A stretch of DNA of 10,013 bases from an uncultured Muribaculaceae bacterium (lineage in GTDB: Bacteria > Bacteroidota > Bacteroidia > Bacteroidales > Muribaculaceae): positions 1 through 10,013 of the forward strand of contig CAMWGM010000041.1 of the NCBI GenBank assembly GCA_947173755.1. The letters run 5' to 3'. Of the stretch, positions 1-6,813 are shown piece by piece. Below the pieces are notes generated by a model. That model searched no databases, was not told where the DNA came from, and saw only the letters and a list, made by a program, of their open reading frames with translations. Made by a program: the position numbers and the translations under genes. Numbering within the stretch: the first letter of the stretch is position 1; every line of letters begins with the position of its first letter.

Positions 1-200
1 CGAATTTATTCATAAAATTGAACAGTCCCTATCCACCGGGTTCTTCCGCTGATCCGTTCTTCCGCTGATCCCAAAAACGTTCGCGCATCAGCGCAAGCAA
101 TCGAAGAAGCGACAAGCGATCTCAAACCGACCTGAGCCATCCGGCCGACCGGCCTCGGCAACGATGTATGGATCCGTTCTCGTCTCCATGCGCAGGTACA
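1..200. other. Left-edge region with no supportable gene
   Basis: I see no convincing gene here. The one longer open frame, on the minus strand at 6-203 (65 codons), has no recognisable motif, lies just past the tRNA terminator and runs across a 16-bp tandem repeat whose unit is not a multiple of three, so it is probably chance. A minus-strand ATG at 11-13 is followed by three sense codons (MNKF) before the window ends; it could be the first codons of a gene lying to the left, but there is no promoter match upstream of it and only 13 bases to judge by. Confidence 0.5.
40..71. repeat. Tandem direct repeat, 2 x 16 bp
   Basis: GTTCTTCCGCTGATCC occurs twice with no spacer, at 40-55 and 56-71, both copies identical. 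A 10-base piece spanning the unit junction (GATCCGTTCT, 51-60) occurs again at 171-180. The repeat is in apparently non-coding sequence. Its function is unknown; replication slippage is the simplest origin. Confidence 0.9.
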
Positions 201-201
201 C

Positions 202-253
202 AAAAAAAGAATGAGTAATCGCTCTTTCCGAAGATTGAACTTTTACTCATTCT
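202..253 (-). terminator. Rho-independent terminator of tRNA-Asp
   Basis: On the minus strand an 11-bp perfect stem (208-218 with 243-253) is followed directly by a run of T (complement of the A-run at 202-207). The 24-nt loop can fold again as a 4-bp helix (223-226 with 231-234) on a TCCG tetraloop. The stem is AT-rich, so it is weaker than a classical GC-rich terminator. It starts 14 bases after the tRNA 3' end, where an end for the tRNA transcript is expected. Confidence 0.75.
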
Positions 254-266
254 CCTCTCTCCTCAG

Positions 267-340
267 CGGTATGGACGGGACTCGAACCCGCGACCCCCTG
301 CGTGACAGGCAGGTATTCTAACCAGCTGAACTACCACACC
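267..340 (-). tRNA. tRNA-Asp (anticodon GTC)
   Basis: The minus strand folds as a complete 74-nt cloverleaf. It has a 7-bp acceptor stem (GGTGTGG with CCATACC, one G-T wobble), a 4-bp D stem, a 5-bp anticodon stem (CCTGC/GCAGG), a 7-nt loop CTGTCAC giving anticodon GTC (plus-strand 304-306), a short variable loop and a T arm with loop TTCGAGT. The discriminator base is G (complement of position 267), as is usual for tRNA-Asp. The CCA tail is not encoded, so it must be added after transcription. It decodes GAC and GAU. It is a single gene, with no neighbouring tRNA in view, and has its own promoter and terminator. Confidence 0.97.
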
Positions 341-388
341 AAGGTTTGTTTGAGAGTTTGCAGTAGCGGTTATTTCCGTTTTGCAGTG

Positions 389-419
389 CAAAGGTAGAGA
401 GTTTTTCAGGACCTCGCAA
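389..419 (-). promoter_or_regulatory. Bacteroidota-type promoter of tRNA-Asp
   Basis: On the minus strand TACCTTTG (389-396) matches the Bacteroidota -7 consensus TAnnTTTG exactly and is followed by C. TTG (417-419) lies 20 bases upstream as a -33 element. Transcription would start near 382, about 40 bases before the tRNA 5' end, implying a short leader to be removed by RNase P. The 10-mer CTACCTTTGC is identical in the glycogen operon promoter at 5020-5029. Confidence 0.7.
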
Positions 420-546
420 GTATTTCGACAAAAAAATCAACTGACTTCGCGATTTTAAGTATTTTTGACCTCTATTTAGCCTATTATTCCCCTGCCTCGA
501 TGAATTGCGCACCGATCTCACACCCAATATTTCCTGCCGAGAGAGT

Positions 547-579
547 AAAAAAAGCCCGTCGCTCGGATAAGCGACGGGC
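547..579 (-). terminator. Rho-independent terminator of the glycogen operon
   Basis: A perfect 10-bp GC-rich stem (GCCCGTCGCT at 554-563 with AGCGACGGGC at 570-579) has a 6-nt loop. On the minus strand it is followed by seven T (complement of A547-553). It begins 34 bases after the glgP stop codon. The other side of the hairpin carries A rather than T on the plus strand, so it works as a minus-strand terminator only. Confidence 0.92.
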
Positions 580-613
580 AAAAAATCACTTTAAGTGTTA
601 GTCGGAATCCCTA

Positions 614-3172
614 TCAGATCCAGCGTACGTAGGCGAAGTCCTGACGGTGACGCAGGAGAGGATTGGTGGGATAGAGACGATAGGAGTAGCGGTAGACACC
701 CGGGTTGCGGAGTTTTTCGGCGAGACGGAAGGTGACGATCTGACCTTCGGTCTTCACAACCTCAAACTGGCGCGTCTTGACACGCTTGACCTGATTGTCC
801 TCGATACGGTCGGCAACCTGCTCGAGGCCGAGCGAACCGGCCAGTCCGTTGGCATCGATGGTGACGGTCACATTATATAATGTACCTGTCGATGCATTTG
901 CGGGCAGATCTTCGCTTTCGACAGAAAGCACCTTGATGCCGTCCCACTTCGAAGCGACCTCTTCCTTCCACGCGGTGAGTTCGCGGGCCAGACGATAGTC
1001 GTCGGCGGCGAGATTGGCGAAGGTCTTTGCTTCGGGCTCGTAGAAACGCTCGATATAGTCCTCGATCATGCGCTGCATGGTGTAGTGAGGCGCGATGTGA
1101 CCGATGGAACGTTTGATATACTGAATCCACTCGGGCGAGTAGCCGCGCGAGTTCTTCGCGAAGTAGAGAGGAATGATCTCGTTCTCGAGCATCGAGTAGA
1201 TGGTAGCAGCATCAAGCTGATCCTGCTGACCCTGGTCGGTATAAGTGCGCTTGTCGGTGAGAGCCCAGCCGGCGTTCTCATCCTTGCGGTAGCCTTCATA
1301 CCACCAGCCGTCGAGCACGGAGAAGTTGAGCACACCGTTCATCTCGGCTTTTTCGCCCGATGTACCCGAAGCCTCGAGGGGACGGGTCGGGGTGTTGAGC
1401 CAGATGTCGACACCGGTGACAAGGCGCTTGGCCACGATCATATTGTAGTCCTCGAGGAAGATAATCTTGCCCTGGAACTGAGGCATGCGAGAGATCTCCA
1501 TGATGCGCTTGATGAGGCCCTGACCTGCACCGTCGGCGGGGTGAGCCTTGCCCGAGAATACGAACTGCACGGGGAACTGCTCGTTGTTGACGATGCGGGC
1601 GAGACGCTCGAGATCTGTGAAGAGAAGGTGAGCACGCTTGTAGGTAGCGAAGCGGCGGGCGAAGCCGATGATGAGCGCGTTGGGGTTGATGCGCTCGAGG
1701 ATCTTGACTACAGCTGCAGGATCACCCTGGTTGGCGAGCCATTTCTCCTTGAAGTCGCGCTTGATGAACTTGATGAATTTGTTCTTGAGCTGGCAGCGCA
1801 TGTCCCAGATCGACTGGTCGGTGCACTTGAAGATGCCTTCCCATGCCTTGGGATCGCTCTGATGCTCGAAGAGCTGCTGGCCGAGGTGCTCGCCGTAGAA
1901 TGCTTTCCATTCCGAAGCGGCCCAGGTGGGCATGTGGACACCGTTGGTCACCCATCCCACATGGCTTTCCTCCCATGAATAGCCTTTCCAGAGGCCGGCA
2001 AACATCTTCTTGGACACTTCGCCGTGAAGCCACGAAACGCCGTTGGCCTCCTGGCAGGTGTTGAGAGCGAAGACACTCATCGAGAAACGATCCTGCGAAT
2101 CAGGATTCTCGCGGCCCATGTTCATGAGATCCTGCCACGAGATGCCGAGACGGTCGGGGAACTCGTTGAGATATTTGTGAGCAAGACCTTCGTCGAAGTA
2201 GTCATGACCGGCGGGCACCGGAGTATGGACAGTGTAGAGCGACGAAGCGCGCACGAGTTCGAGAGCCGTGTTGAACGAGAGACCCTTTTCCTGAACGTAG
2301 TCGACGAGACGCTGGAGGTTGAGGAGCGCAGCGTGGCCTTCGTTGCAGTGATAGATGGTGTGGTTGATGCCGAGTTTCTTGAGGGCAAGCACACCGCCGA
2401 TGCCGAGGAGATACTCCTGCTTGATACGGTTTTCCCAGTCGCCGCCATAGAGTTTATGGGTGATGGGACGGTCAAACTCCGAGTTCATGTCGAAGTCGGT
2501 GTCGAGCAGATAGAGGTTCATGCGGCCTACGTTCACCTTCCAGATGTGGCAGTAGATGATACGGCCGGGGAAGGGCACTTCGAGGATCAGGGGATGACCG
2601 TTCTCGTCGTTCACCTGCTCGATGGGGAGCTGATTGAAGTTCTGGGGCTCATAGTTGGCGATCTGCTGACCGTCGACGCTGAGGCTCTGGGTGAAGTAAC
2701 CGTAGCGGTAGAGGAAGCCGATGGCGGTCATGTCGACACGCGAGTCGGAAGCCTCCTTGATATAGTCGCCGGCGAGCACACCGAGACCGCCGGAGTAGAT
2801 CTTGAGACAGTTGCAAAGACCATACTCCATCGAGAAGTAGCTGACGGAGGGGATATCCTTGCGCATGGGCTGTGCCATGTAGTCCTTGAACATGGCGTAG
2901 ACGCGCTCGATGCGGTCCATGAATTCTTTATCAGCCATGATCTCTTCGAGACGTTCCGAAGAAATCTGCTGGAGGAGCATGACGGGATTTTCGCCGGTGG
3001 CACGCCACAGGTCGTGGTCGAGATCGCGGAAGAGGTTCTTACCATCCGAGTTCCACACCCACCAGAGGTTACGGGAGAGAGTTTCGAGGGGCTTCAATGC
3101 CTCCGGGAGATGTGCCTTGACGGTGATGTCGCGCCACACAGGGGCATTGGTGTTACTAACAGGAAGTTTCAT
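614..3172 (-). CDS. glgP: Alpha-glucan (glycogen/maltodextrin) phosphorylase
   Basis: This 852-residue enzyme releases glucose-1-phosphate from the non-reducing ends of cytoplasmic alpha-1,4-glucan by phosphorolysis, using pyridoxal phosphate. The N-terminal part (about 10-110, with SRNLWWVWN at 33-41) matches the DUF3417 domain typical of the non-classical bacterial GlgP branch. The catalytic region follows: GGLGVLAGDY (128-137), HTPVPAGHD (316-324), GFARRFATYKR (503-513), and EASGTSGEKAEMNG (600-613), in which K608 is the expected PLP-binding lysine. The last 100 or so residues form a beta-rich tail ending in the family's PGVYRYSYRLYP-type motif. Length is normal for this branch. The ATG is the only sensible start. 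It lies 17 nt behind the glycogen synthase gene with an AT-rich leader and no Shine-Dalgarno, as is usual in this phylum. Co-transcription with the synthase is inferred from spacing, strand and the shared terminator. Confidence 0.96.
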   Translation of the reverse strand: MKLPVSNTNAPVWRDITVKAHLPEALKPLETLSRNLWWVWNSDGKNLFRDLDHDLWRATGENPVMLLQQISSERLEEIMADKEFMDRIERVYAMFKDYMAQPMRKDIPSVSYFSMEYGLCNCLKIYSGGLGVLAGDYIKEASDSRVDMTAIGFLYRYGYFTQSLSVDGQQIANYEPQNFNQLPIEQVNDENGHPLILEVPFPGRIIYCHIWKVNVGRMNLYLLDTDFDMNSEFDRPITHKLYGGDWENRIKQEYLLGIGGVLALKKLGINHTIYHCNEGHAALLNLQRLVDYVQEKGLSFNTALELVRASSLYTVHTPVPAGHDYFDEGLAHKYLNEFPDRLGISWQDLMNMGRENPDSQDRFSMSVFALNTCQEANGVSWLHGEVSKKMFAGLWKGYSWEESHVGWVTNGVHMPTWAASEWKAFYGEHLGQQLFEHQSDPKAWEGIFKCTDQSIWDMRCQLKNKFIKFIKRDFKEKWLANQGDPAAVVKILERINPNALIIGFARRFATYKRAHLLFTDLERLARIVNNEQFPVQFVFSGKAHPADGAGQGLIKRIMEISRMPQFQGKIIFLEDYNMIVAKRLVTGVDIWLNTPTRPLEASGTSGEKAEMNGVLNFSVLDGWWYEGYRKDENAGWALTDKRTYTDQGQQDQLDAATIYSMLENEIIPLYFAKNSRGYSPEWIQYIKRSIGHIAPHYTMQRMIEDYIERFYEPEAKTFANLAADDYRLARELTAWKEEVASKWDGIKVLSVESEDLPANASTGTLYNVTVTIDANGLAGSLGLEQVADRIEDNQVKRVKTRQFEVVKTEGQIVTFRLAEKLRNPGVYRYSYRLYPTNPLLRHRQDFAYVRWI

Positions 3173-3189
3173 GTCGGTAAATATATAAA

Positions 3190-4962
3190 CTATAGTTTGT
3201 TTTCAGTTTTGGAAAGAGAGAGACCGTTGATCTTACGGAGTTCCGGCTTTTTGATCTTTTTAGCGGACGCGATGGGAGCGGCCGACTTCTTAACTTTGCG
3301 CAGGGCTATGTCGTAGGCCTCATCATAATATCTTATGAACTCCGACCACGCGGCAGCATCGGCGGTAGCCATGGCAGCCTTGTGGATATGCGCGGTCTCC
3401 TTGGCATCGCAACCGACGAGGAATTCGATCGACGAGGCGATATGGTCGACAACCTCATGATAGTTGTTGTCGCCGCGACCGATGACGTTGACGCCACACT
3501 CGTCAAAAGAGTTTTCGAACGCCGAGAGCACCCACTGGCCGAAGCCTGCGAGGGTTGTCGTCACTGTCGGCACTCCGAAGGCCACACTTTCAAGCGGTGT
3601 GTAACCCCACGGTTCATAATAGGATGCGAATACCGTAGCATCGGCTCCGGGGAGCAGATCATAGTAAGGCATGTTGAAGATGCCGTCGGTGCCGTTGAGA
3701 TAGCAGGGCACATAGATGACGGTGATCTTGGGATCGACGTTGCAGAATCCGGTTCCGCGCAGACGGCAGATGACAGGATCATAGTCGGGATTGTTGAGCG
3801 CATGAGTGATCACGGGCTCGTAGAGAGGCGATTCGAATGAAGAACCGCTTGCGAGACGGGCCGAAAGATCGGTGCGGGGCTCACGCACCCATGCGGGCAC
3901 CATGATATACGCGATCACCGGGCGGCCGAGCGACTTCTCGCGCAGACGTGCGGCAACATCGATAAAGAGATCGAGGCCTTTATTGCGATACTCGCAACGG
4001 CCGGAGGTGATGACCACGAAAGCCGAATCGTCATACCTGACACCTGTCAGGGCGGAAGCGACCTCGAGCAGACGGGCGCGGGCAGCCTCACGGGCGGTGC
4101 GGAAAGCGGCACCCGAGGGCACGAAGTTTTTCTCGAATCCGTTGGGAGTGACCGTGTCCGGCTTGCGTTCGAGCAGACATTCACATTCAAGAGCGGTCAC
4201 ATCGCTGACGGTGGTGAAAGCGTCGGCGTTGTGAGCCGCGGCTTTTTCGAGCGAGTGCTTGGCCTCCATGTTGAGTTCGCGCGCCATCTGGTCGCCGTTA
4301 TAGGCATGCAGATAGTCGTAGAGAGGCTTATTGTTGCCGCAGATCGAGCGGCCGATCGAGGTGGCATGGGTGGTGAACACCGTAGCGACCTCGGGAAGAT
4401 ATGCCTTGACATAGAGCAGACCCATGCCGGTGGTCCACTCGTCGAAGTGGGCTACGACATTCTCGGGCTTGCGGAATCCGCGACCGACAGGTTTGCCATA
4501 GCCCGAAGCGAGAATACTGCCGATGACGATGCCCGAAGCACGACCGAAGGCGCAACCTTCGTCATAGTCGCCGTAGGCATGGAGCGAATCGACGCCGAAG
4601 CGGCTCCACATTTCGCCATAGAATGAATCTTTGTCGGCATAAAGCCCGTCAAAAGTGATAAGGACAGCAATCGGATTTCCGGGAATTGTCCAGCGGCCGA
4701 CGCGGGCCTTTATTCCGTAGGGCAGCGATGCGTTTGCCGCCCATTCCGTCAGGCCTTTCACCTCTGTCTCCTCAAACCATGGCGATGGATTTTCAGACGA
4801 CCAGACGTCGGGGCCGATAAATATCGTAGTGTCTTTCGATAGTTTCTGAAGCGTTTTGGCTTTGGTGGAAAGAACGGTGTAGATTCCGCCTATCTTGTTA
4901 CACACTTCCCAACTAACCTCAAAAAGAAGGTCGGGTCGAAGTGTAGCATGTTGATTCTCCAT
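3190..4962 (-). CDS. Eukaryote-like (GT3) glycogen synthase
   Basis: This 590-residue cytoplasmic glucosyltransferase extends glycogen from a nucleotide-sugar donor. The family is GT3 (the yeast/animal type), not bacterial GT5 GlgA. The N-terminal motif FEVSWEVCNKIGGIYTVL (14-31) is the GT3 donor-binding loop. AHFDEW (171-176), FTTHAT (196-201), SGRCEYRNKGLDLF (320-333) and YYEPWGYTPLE (448-458, with the E-x7-E pair E450/E458) also match the GT3 catalytic core. Eukaryotic GT3 enzymes use UDP-glucose; the same donor is likely here but not shown. The chain is shorter than yeast Gsy2 (about 700 residues) and lacks its C-terminal arginine cluster. Instead residues 555-590 form a lysine-rich, probably disordered tail. 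It is the first gene of an operon with glgP. Its promoter is at 5021-5028. I leave the symbol blank because glgA names the GT5 enzyme. Confidence 0.94.
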   Translation of the reverse strand: MENQHATLRPDLLFEVSWEVCNKIGGIYTVLSTKAKTLQKLSKDTTIFIGPDVWSSENPSPWFEETEVKGLTEWAANASLPYGIKARVGRWTIPGNPIAVLITFDGLYADKDSFYGEMWSRFGVDSLHAYGDYDEGCAFGRASGIVIGSILASGYGKPVGRGFRKPENVVAHFDEWTTGMGLLYVKAYLPEVATVFTTHATSIGRSICGNNKPLYDYLHAYNGDQMARELNMEAKHSLEKAAAHNADAFTTVSDVTALECECLLERKPDTVTPNGFEKNFVPSGAAFRTAREAARARLLEVASALTGVRYDDSAFVVITSGRCEYRNKGLDLFIDVAARLREKSLGRPVIAYIMVPAWVREPRTDLSARLASGSSFESPLYEPVITHALNNPDYDPVICRLRGTGFCNVDPKITVIYVPCYLNGTDGIFNMPYYDLLPGADATVFASYYEPWGYTPLESVAFGVPTVTTTLAGFGQWVLSAFENSFDECGVNVIGRGDNNYHEVVDHIASSIEFLVGCDAKETAHIHKAAMATADAAAWSEFIRYYDEAYDIALRKVKKSAAPIASAKKIKKPELRKINGLSLSKTENKL

Positions 4963-5020
4963 TTGCTTGATATTGTTAATATTGGCCGTCCGTTCGACGG
5001 CAGCAACGGTTTTGAACGCG

Positions 5021-5028
5021 CAAAGGTA
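5021..5028 (-). promoter_or_regulatory. Promoter of the glycogen operon (-7 element)
   Basis: TACCTTTG on the minus strand is an exact TAnnTTTG match followed by C. Transcription would start near 5014, giving a leader of about 50 nt. No TTTG/TTG is seen at the expected -33 position (about 5046-5052), where an A-tract (minus strand, 5033-5040) and the 11-bp motif at 5050-5060 lie instead. That is compatible with an activator-dependent promoter. The leader holds a small hairpin (5-bp stem, 4987-4991 with 4997-5001) and a short AT palindrome (4970-4982) next to the start codon. Confidence 0.6.
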
Positions 5029-5049
5029 GTCATTTTTTTTGAATTTCCC

Positions 5050-5127
5050 ATCCTAATGTGTAAAAAATCAACAGTTTTGGTTTCGATTTAACGCTCCGGG
5101 CCACTCACGGGCGCCTCACATTAGGAT
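5050..5127. promoter_or_regulatory. Paired 11-bp inverted motif between divergent promoters
   Basis: ATCCTAATGTG at 5050-5060 is the exact reverse complement of CACATTAGGAT at 5117-5127. Each promoter therefore has CACATTAGGAT upstream in the same orientation relative to its gene: 21 nt before the -7 box of the glycogen operon and 40 nt before that of gpmI. The centres are 67 bp apart. This placement suggests binding sites of a shared regulator or looping. It could also be chance, and no known factor is recognised. Confidence 0.45.
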
Positions 5128-5144
5128 AGTTTTAGCGTTTTTAG

Positions 5145-5175
5145 TTTCTTTTTTAACAAAAAACACTTAATTTTG
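5145..5175 (+). promoter_or_regulatory. Promoter of gpmI
   Basis: TAATTTTG (5168-5175) matches the -7 consensus TAnnTTTG exactly and is followed by C. TTTC at 5145-5148, 19 bases upstream, is one base off the -33 consensus TTTG. Transcription would start near 5182, leaving an AT-rich leader of about 32 nt before the ATG at 5214. Confidence 0.65.
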
Positions 5176-5213
5176 CATGTTAATAATCCACATATATATT
5201 ATAGGTAAAAACT

Positions 5214-6731
5214 ATGGGTAAAAAAGCACTTCTTATTATACTCGACGGCTGGGGCATCGGCAAGCACAATCATGGCGACGCCATCTTCTCGACCCCGACC
5301 CCGTTTCTCGATCATCTCAACGCCACCTATCCTCACTCGCAGCTCCAGGCATCAGGCGAGGATGTAGGTCTGCCCGACGGACAGATGGGCAACTCCGAGG
5401 TGGGCCACCTCAACATCGGCGCCGGCCGCATCGTCTATCAGGATCTCGTCAAGATCAACAAGGCGATCAAAGACGGGTCGATCCGCAAGAATCCCGAGAT
5501 CGTGAGCGCATTCTCATATGCACGCGACAATGACAAGGCTCTCCATCTGATGGGTCTTACCTCCGACGGCGGTGTCCACTCATCGCTTGACCATCTCTAC
5601 GCTCTCTGCGATCTCGCTAAGGAATATGGTCTGAAGAAGGTCTTCATCCACTGCTTCATGGATGGCCGTGACACCGATCCTCATTCGGGCAAACACTTCA
5701 TCGAGGAACTCCGCGCCCATTGCGAGAAGAGCGCCGCCGTGATCGCCTCGATCATCGGCCGCTACTATGCCATGGACCGCGACAAGCGCTGGGAACGTGT
5801 CAAGGTTGCTTACGACCTCCTGGTCAAAGGGGAAGGCAAGCAGGCCACCGATATGGTGGCAGCCGTTCAGGAAAGTTATGACGAGGGGGTTACCGACGAG
5901 TTCATCAAGCCTATCAACAATGCCACCGTCGACGGCACAATCAAGGAGGACGACGCCGTCATCTTCTTCAACTACCGCAACGACCGTGCCAAGGAACTCA
6001 CCGTCGCTCTCACCCAGCACGATATTCCCGAGGCCGACATGAAGGTCGTGCCCGGTCTGCAATACTACTGCATGACACCCTATGACGCATCATTCACCGG
6101 AGTCCACATCCTCTTCCCGAAGGAAAATGTCGACGACACGCTGGGCGAATATCTCTCGAAGCAGGGCAAAAAGCAACTCCACATCGCCGAGACCGAAAAA
6201 TATGCCCACGTGACATTCTTCTTCAACGGCGGCCGCGAACAGCCTTTCGAAGGAGAAGAGCGCATCCTCGTCCCCTCCCCCAAGGTTGCGACTTATGATC
6301 TCAAGCCCGAAATGAGCGCCTATGAGGTTAAGGACAAACTCGTCGAGGCCATCAAGTCGGAAAAATATGATTTCATCGTCGTCAACTATGCCAACGGCGA
6401 CATGGTGGGCCACACAGGTGTCTACGATGCCATCTGCAAGGCCGTCAAGGCTGTCGACGAATGTGTGAAGGACACAGTCGAGGCTGCAGTAAAGGCCGGA
6501 TATGAGATCATCCTCATCGCCGACCACGGCAACGCTGACAATGCCATCAATCCCGACGGCACTCCCAACACCGCCCACTCGCTCAATCCCGTTCCCTGCA
6601 TCTACATCTCTGCTGACAAAGATGCCAAGGTCGATGACGGCCGTCTGGCCGACGTGGCTCCCACGATCCTCAGCATCATGGGTCTCCCCCAGCCTGCCGA
6701 CATGACGGGCAACGTGCTCATCAAGAAGTAA
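5214..6731 (+). CDS. gpmI: Cofactor-independent phosphoglycerate mutase (iPGM)
   Basis: This 505-residue cytoplasmic enzyme interconverts 3- and 2-phosphoglycerate through a phosphoserine intermediate and needs two metal ions, usually manganese. It belongs to the alkaline-phosphatase superfamily. D11 (ILDGWG) and S61 (QMGNSEVGH, the catalytic serine) open the phosphatase domain. The transferase domain carries H122, DGRDTD (150-155), R184 and NYRNDR (253-258). The chain then returns to the phosphatase fold with EKYAH (328-332), NGDMVGH (394-400; metal ligands D396 and H400), ADHGNAD (436-442; D437 and H438) and H455. Length is typical and all key residues are present. The ATG at 5214 is preceded by the AT-rich leader of its own promoter, and MGKKALLIILDGWG is a normal start for the family. 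The gene is divergent from the glycogen operon and followed by a hairpin terminator before sdaA. Confidence 0.98.
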   Translation: MGKKALLIILDGWGIGKHNHGDAIFSTPTPFLDHLNATYPHSQLQASGEDVGLPDGQMGNSEVGHLNIGAGRIVYQDLVKINKAIKDGSIRKNPEIVSAFSYARDNDKALHLMGLTSDGGVHSSLDHLYALCDLAKEYGLKKVFIHCFMDGRDTDPHSGKHFIEELRAHCEKSAAVIASIIGRYYAMDRDKRWERVKVAYDLLVKGEGKQATDMVAAVQESYDEGVTDEFIKPINNATVDGTIKEDDAVIFFNYRNDRAKELTVALTQHDIPEADMKVVPGLQYYCMTPYDASFTGVHILFPKENVDDTLGEYLSKQGKKQLHIAETEKYAHVTFFFNGGREQPFEGEERILVPSPKVATYDLKPEMSAYEVKDKLVEAIKSEKYDFIVVNYANGDMVGHTGVYDAICKAVKAVDECVKDTVEAAVKAGYEIILIADHGNADNAINPDGTPNTAHSLNPVPCIYISADKDAKVDDGRLADVAPTILSIMGLPQPADMTGNVLIKK

Positions 6732-6749
6732 AACCGCTTTACAAAATAC

Positions 6750-6803
6750 TCAGGGGAAGAGGACAAAGCCGACCGTCGGCCGAGTGCTCCTCCCCTGATT
6801 TTT
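6750..6803 (+). terminator. Terminator-like hairpin after gpmI, before sdaA
   Basis: TCAGGGGA (6750-6757) pairs perfectly with TCCCCTGA (6791-6798), followed by five T (6799-6803). Inside, GGA/TCC (6761-6763 with 6788-6790) can extend the stem across a bulge, and a separate 5-bp hairpin (6768-6772 with 6776-6780) caps it. It begins 18 bases after the gpmI stop. The T-run ends only 10 bases before the sdaA start codon, so it could act as a terminator, an attenuator or a leader structure for sdaA. Confidence 0.75.
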
Positions 6804-6813
6804 GCCATCTGAA

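Noticed and set aside
1..13. Possible gene start (ATG AAT AAA TTC, minus strand) running off the left edge
   Set aside because: Only four codons are visible and no TAnnTTTG promoter precedes it, so it cannot be supported from this window.
418..468. AAGTATTT...GAC near-repeat and weak AT-rich pairing between the two minus-strand terminator/promoter sites
   Set aside because: The copies differ in length and the possible stem is only 6 bp of A/T; this is expected in AT-rich intergenic sequence.
318..581. Minus-strand open frame of 87 codons between glgP and the tRNA
   Set aside because: It overlaps the 5' part of the tRNA gene, the tRNA promoter and the glycogen operon terminator, so it is chance.
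1085..1978. Plus-strand open frame (297 codons) opposite glgP
   Set aside because: Same antisense shadow of glgP; no motif, no promoter and no conserved start context.
2024..3316. Long plus-strand open frame (430 codons) opposite glgP
   Set aside because: It lies antisense to a complete, motif-rich phosphorylase gene and has no recognisable domain; its low-complexity Val/Glu/Asp composition is what the complement of a GC-rich gene gives.
5580..6578. Minus-strand open frames (160 and 162 codons) opposite gpmI
   Set aside because: Antisense shadows of a complete gpmI, with compositions that mirror its codons and no family features.
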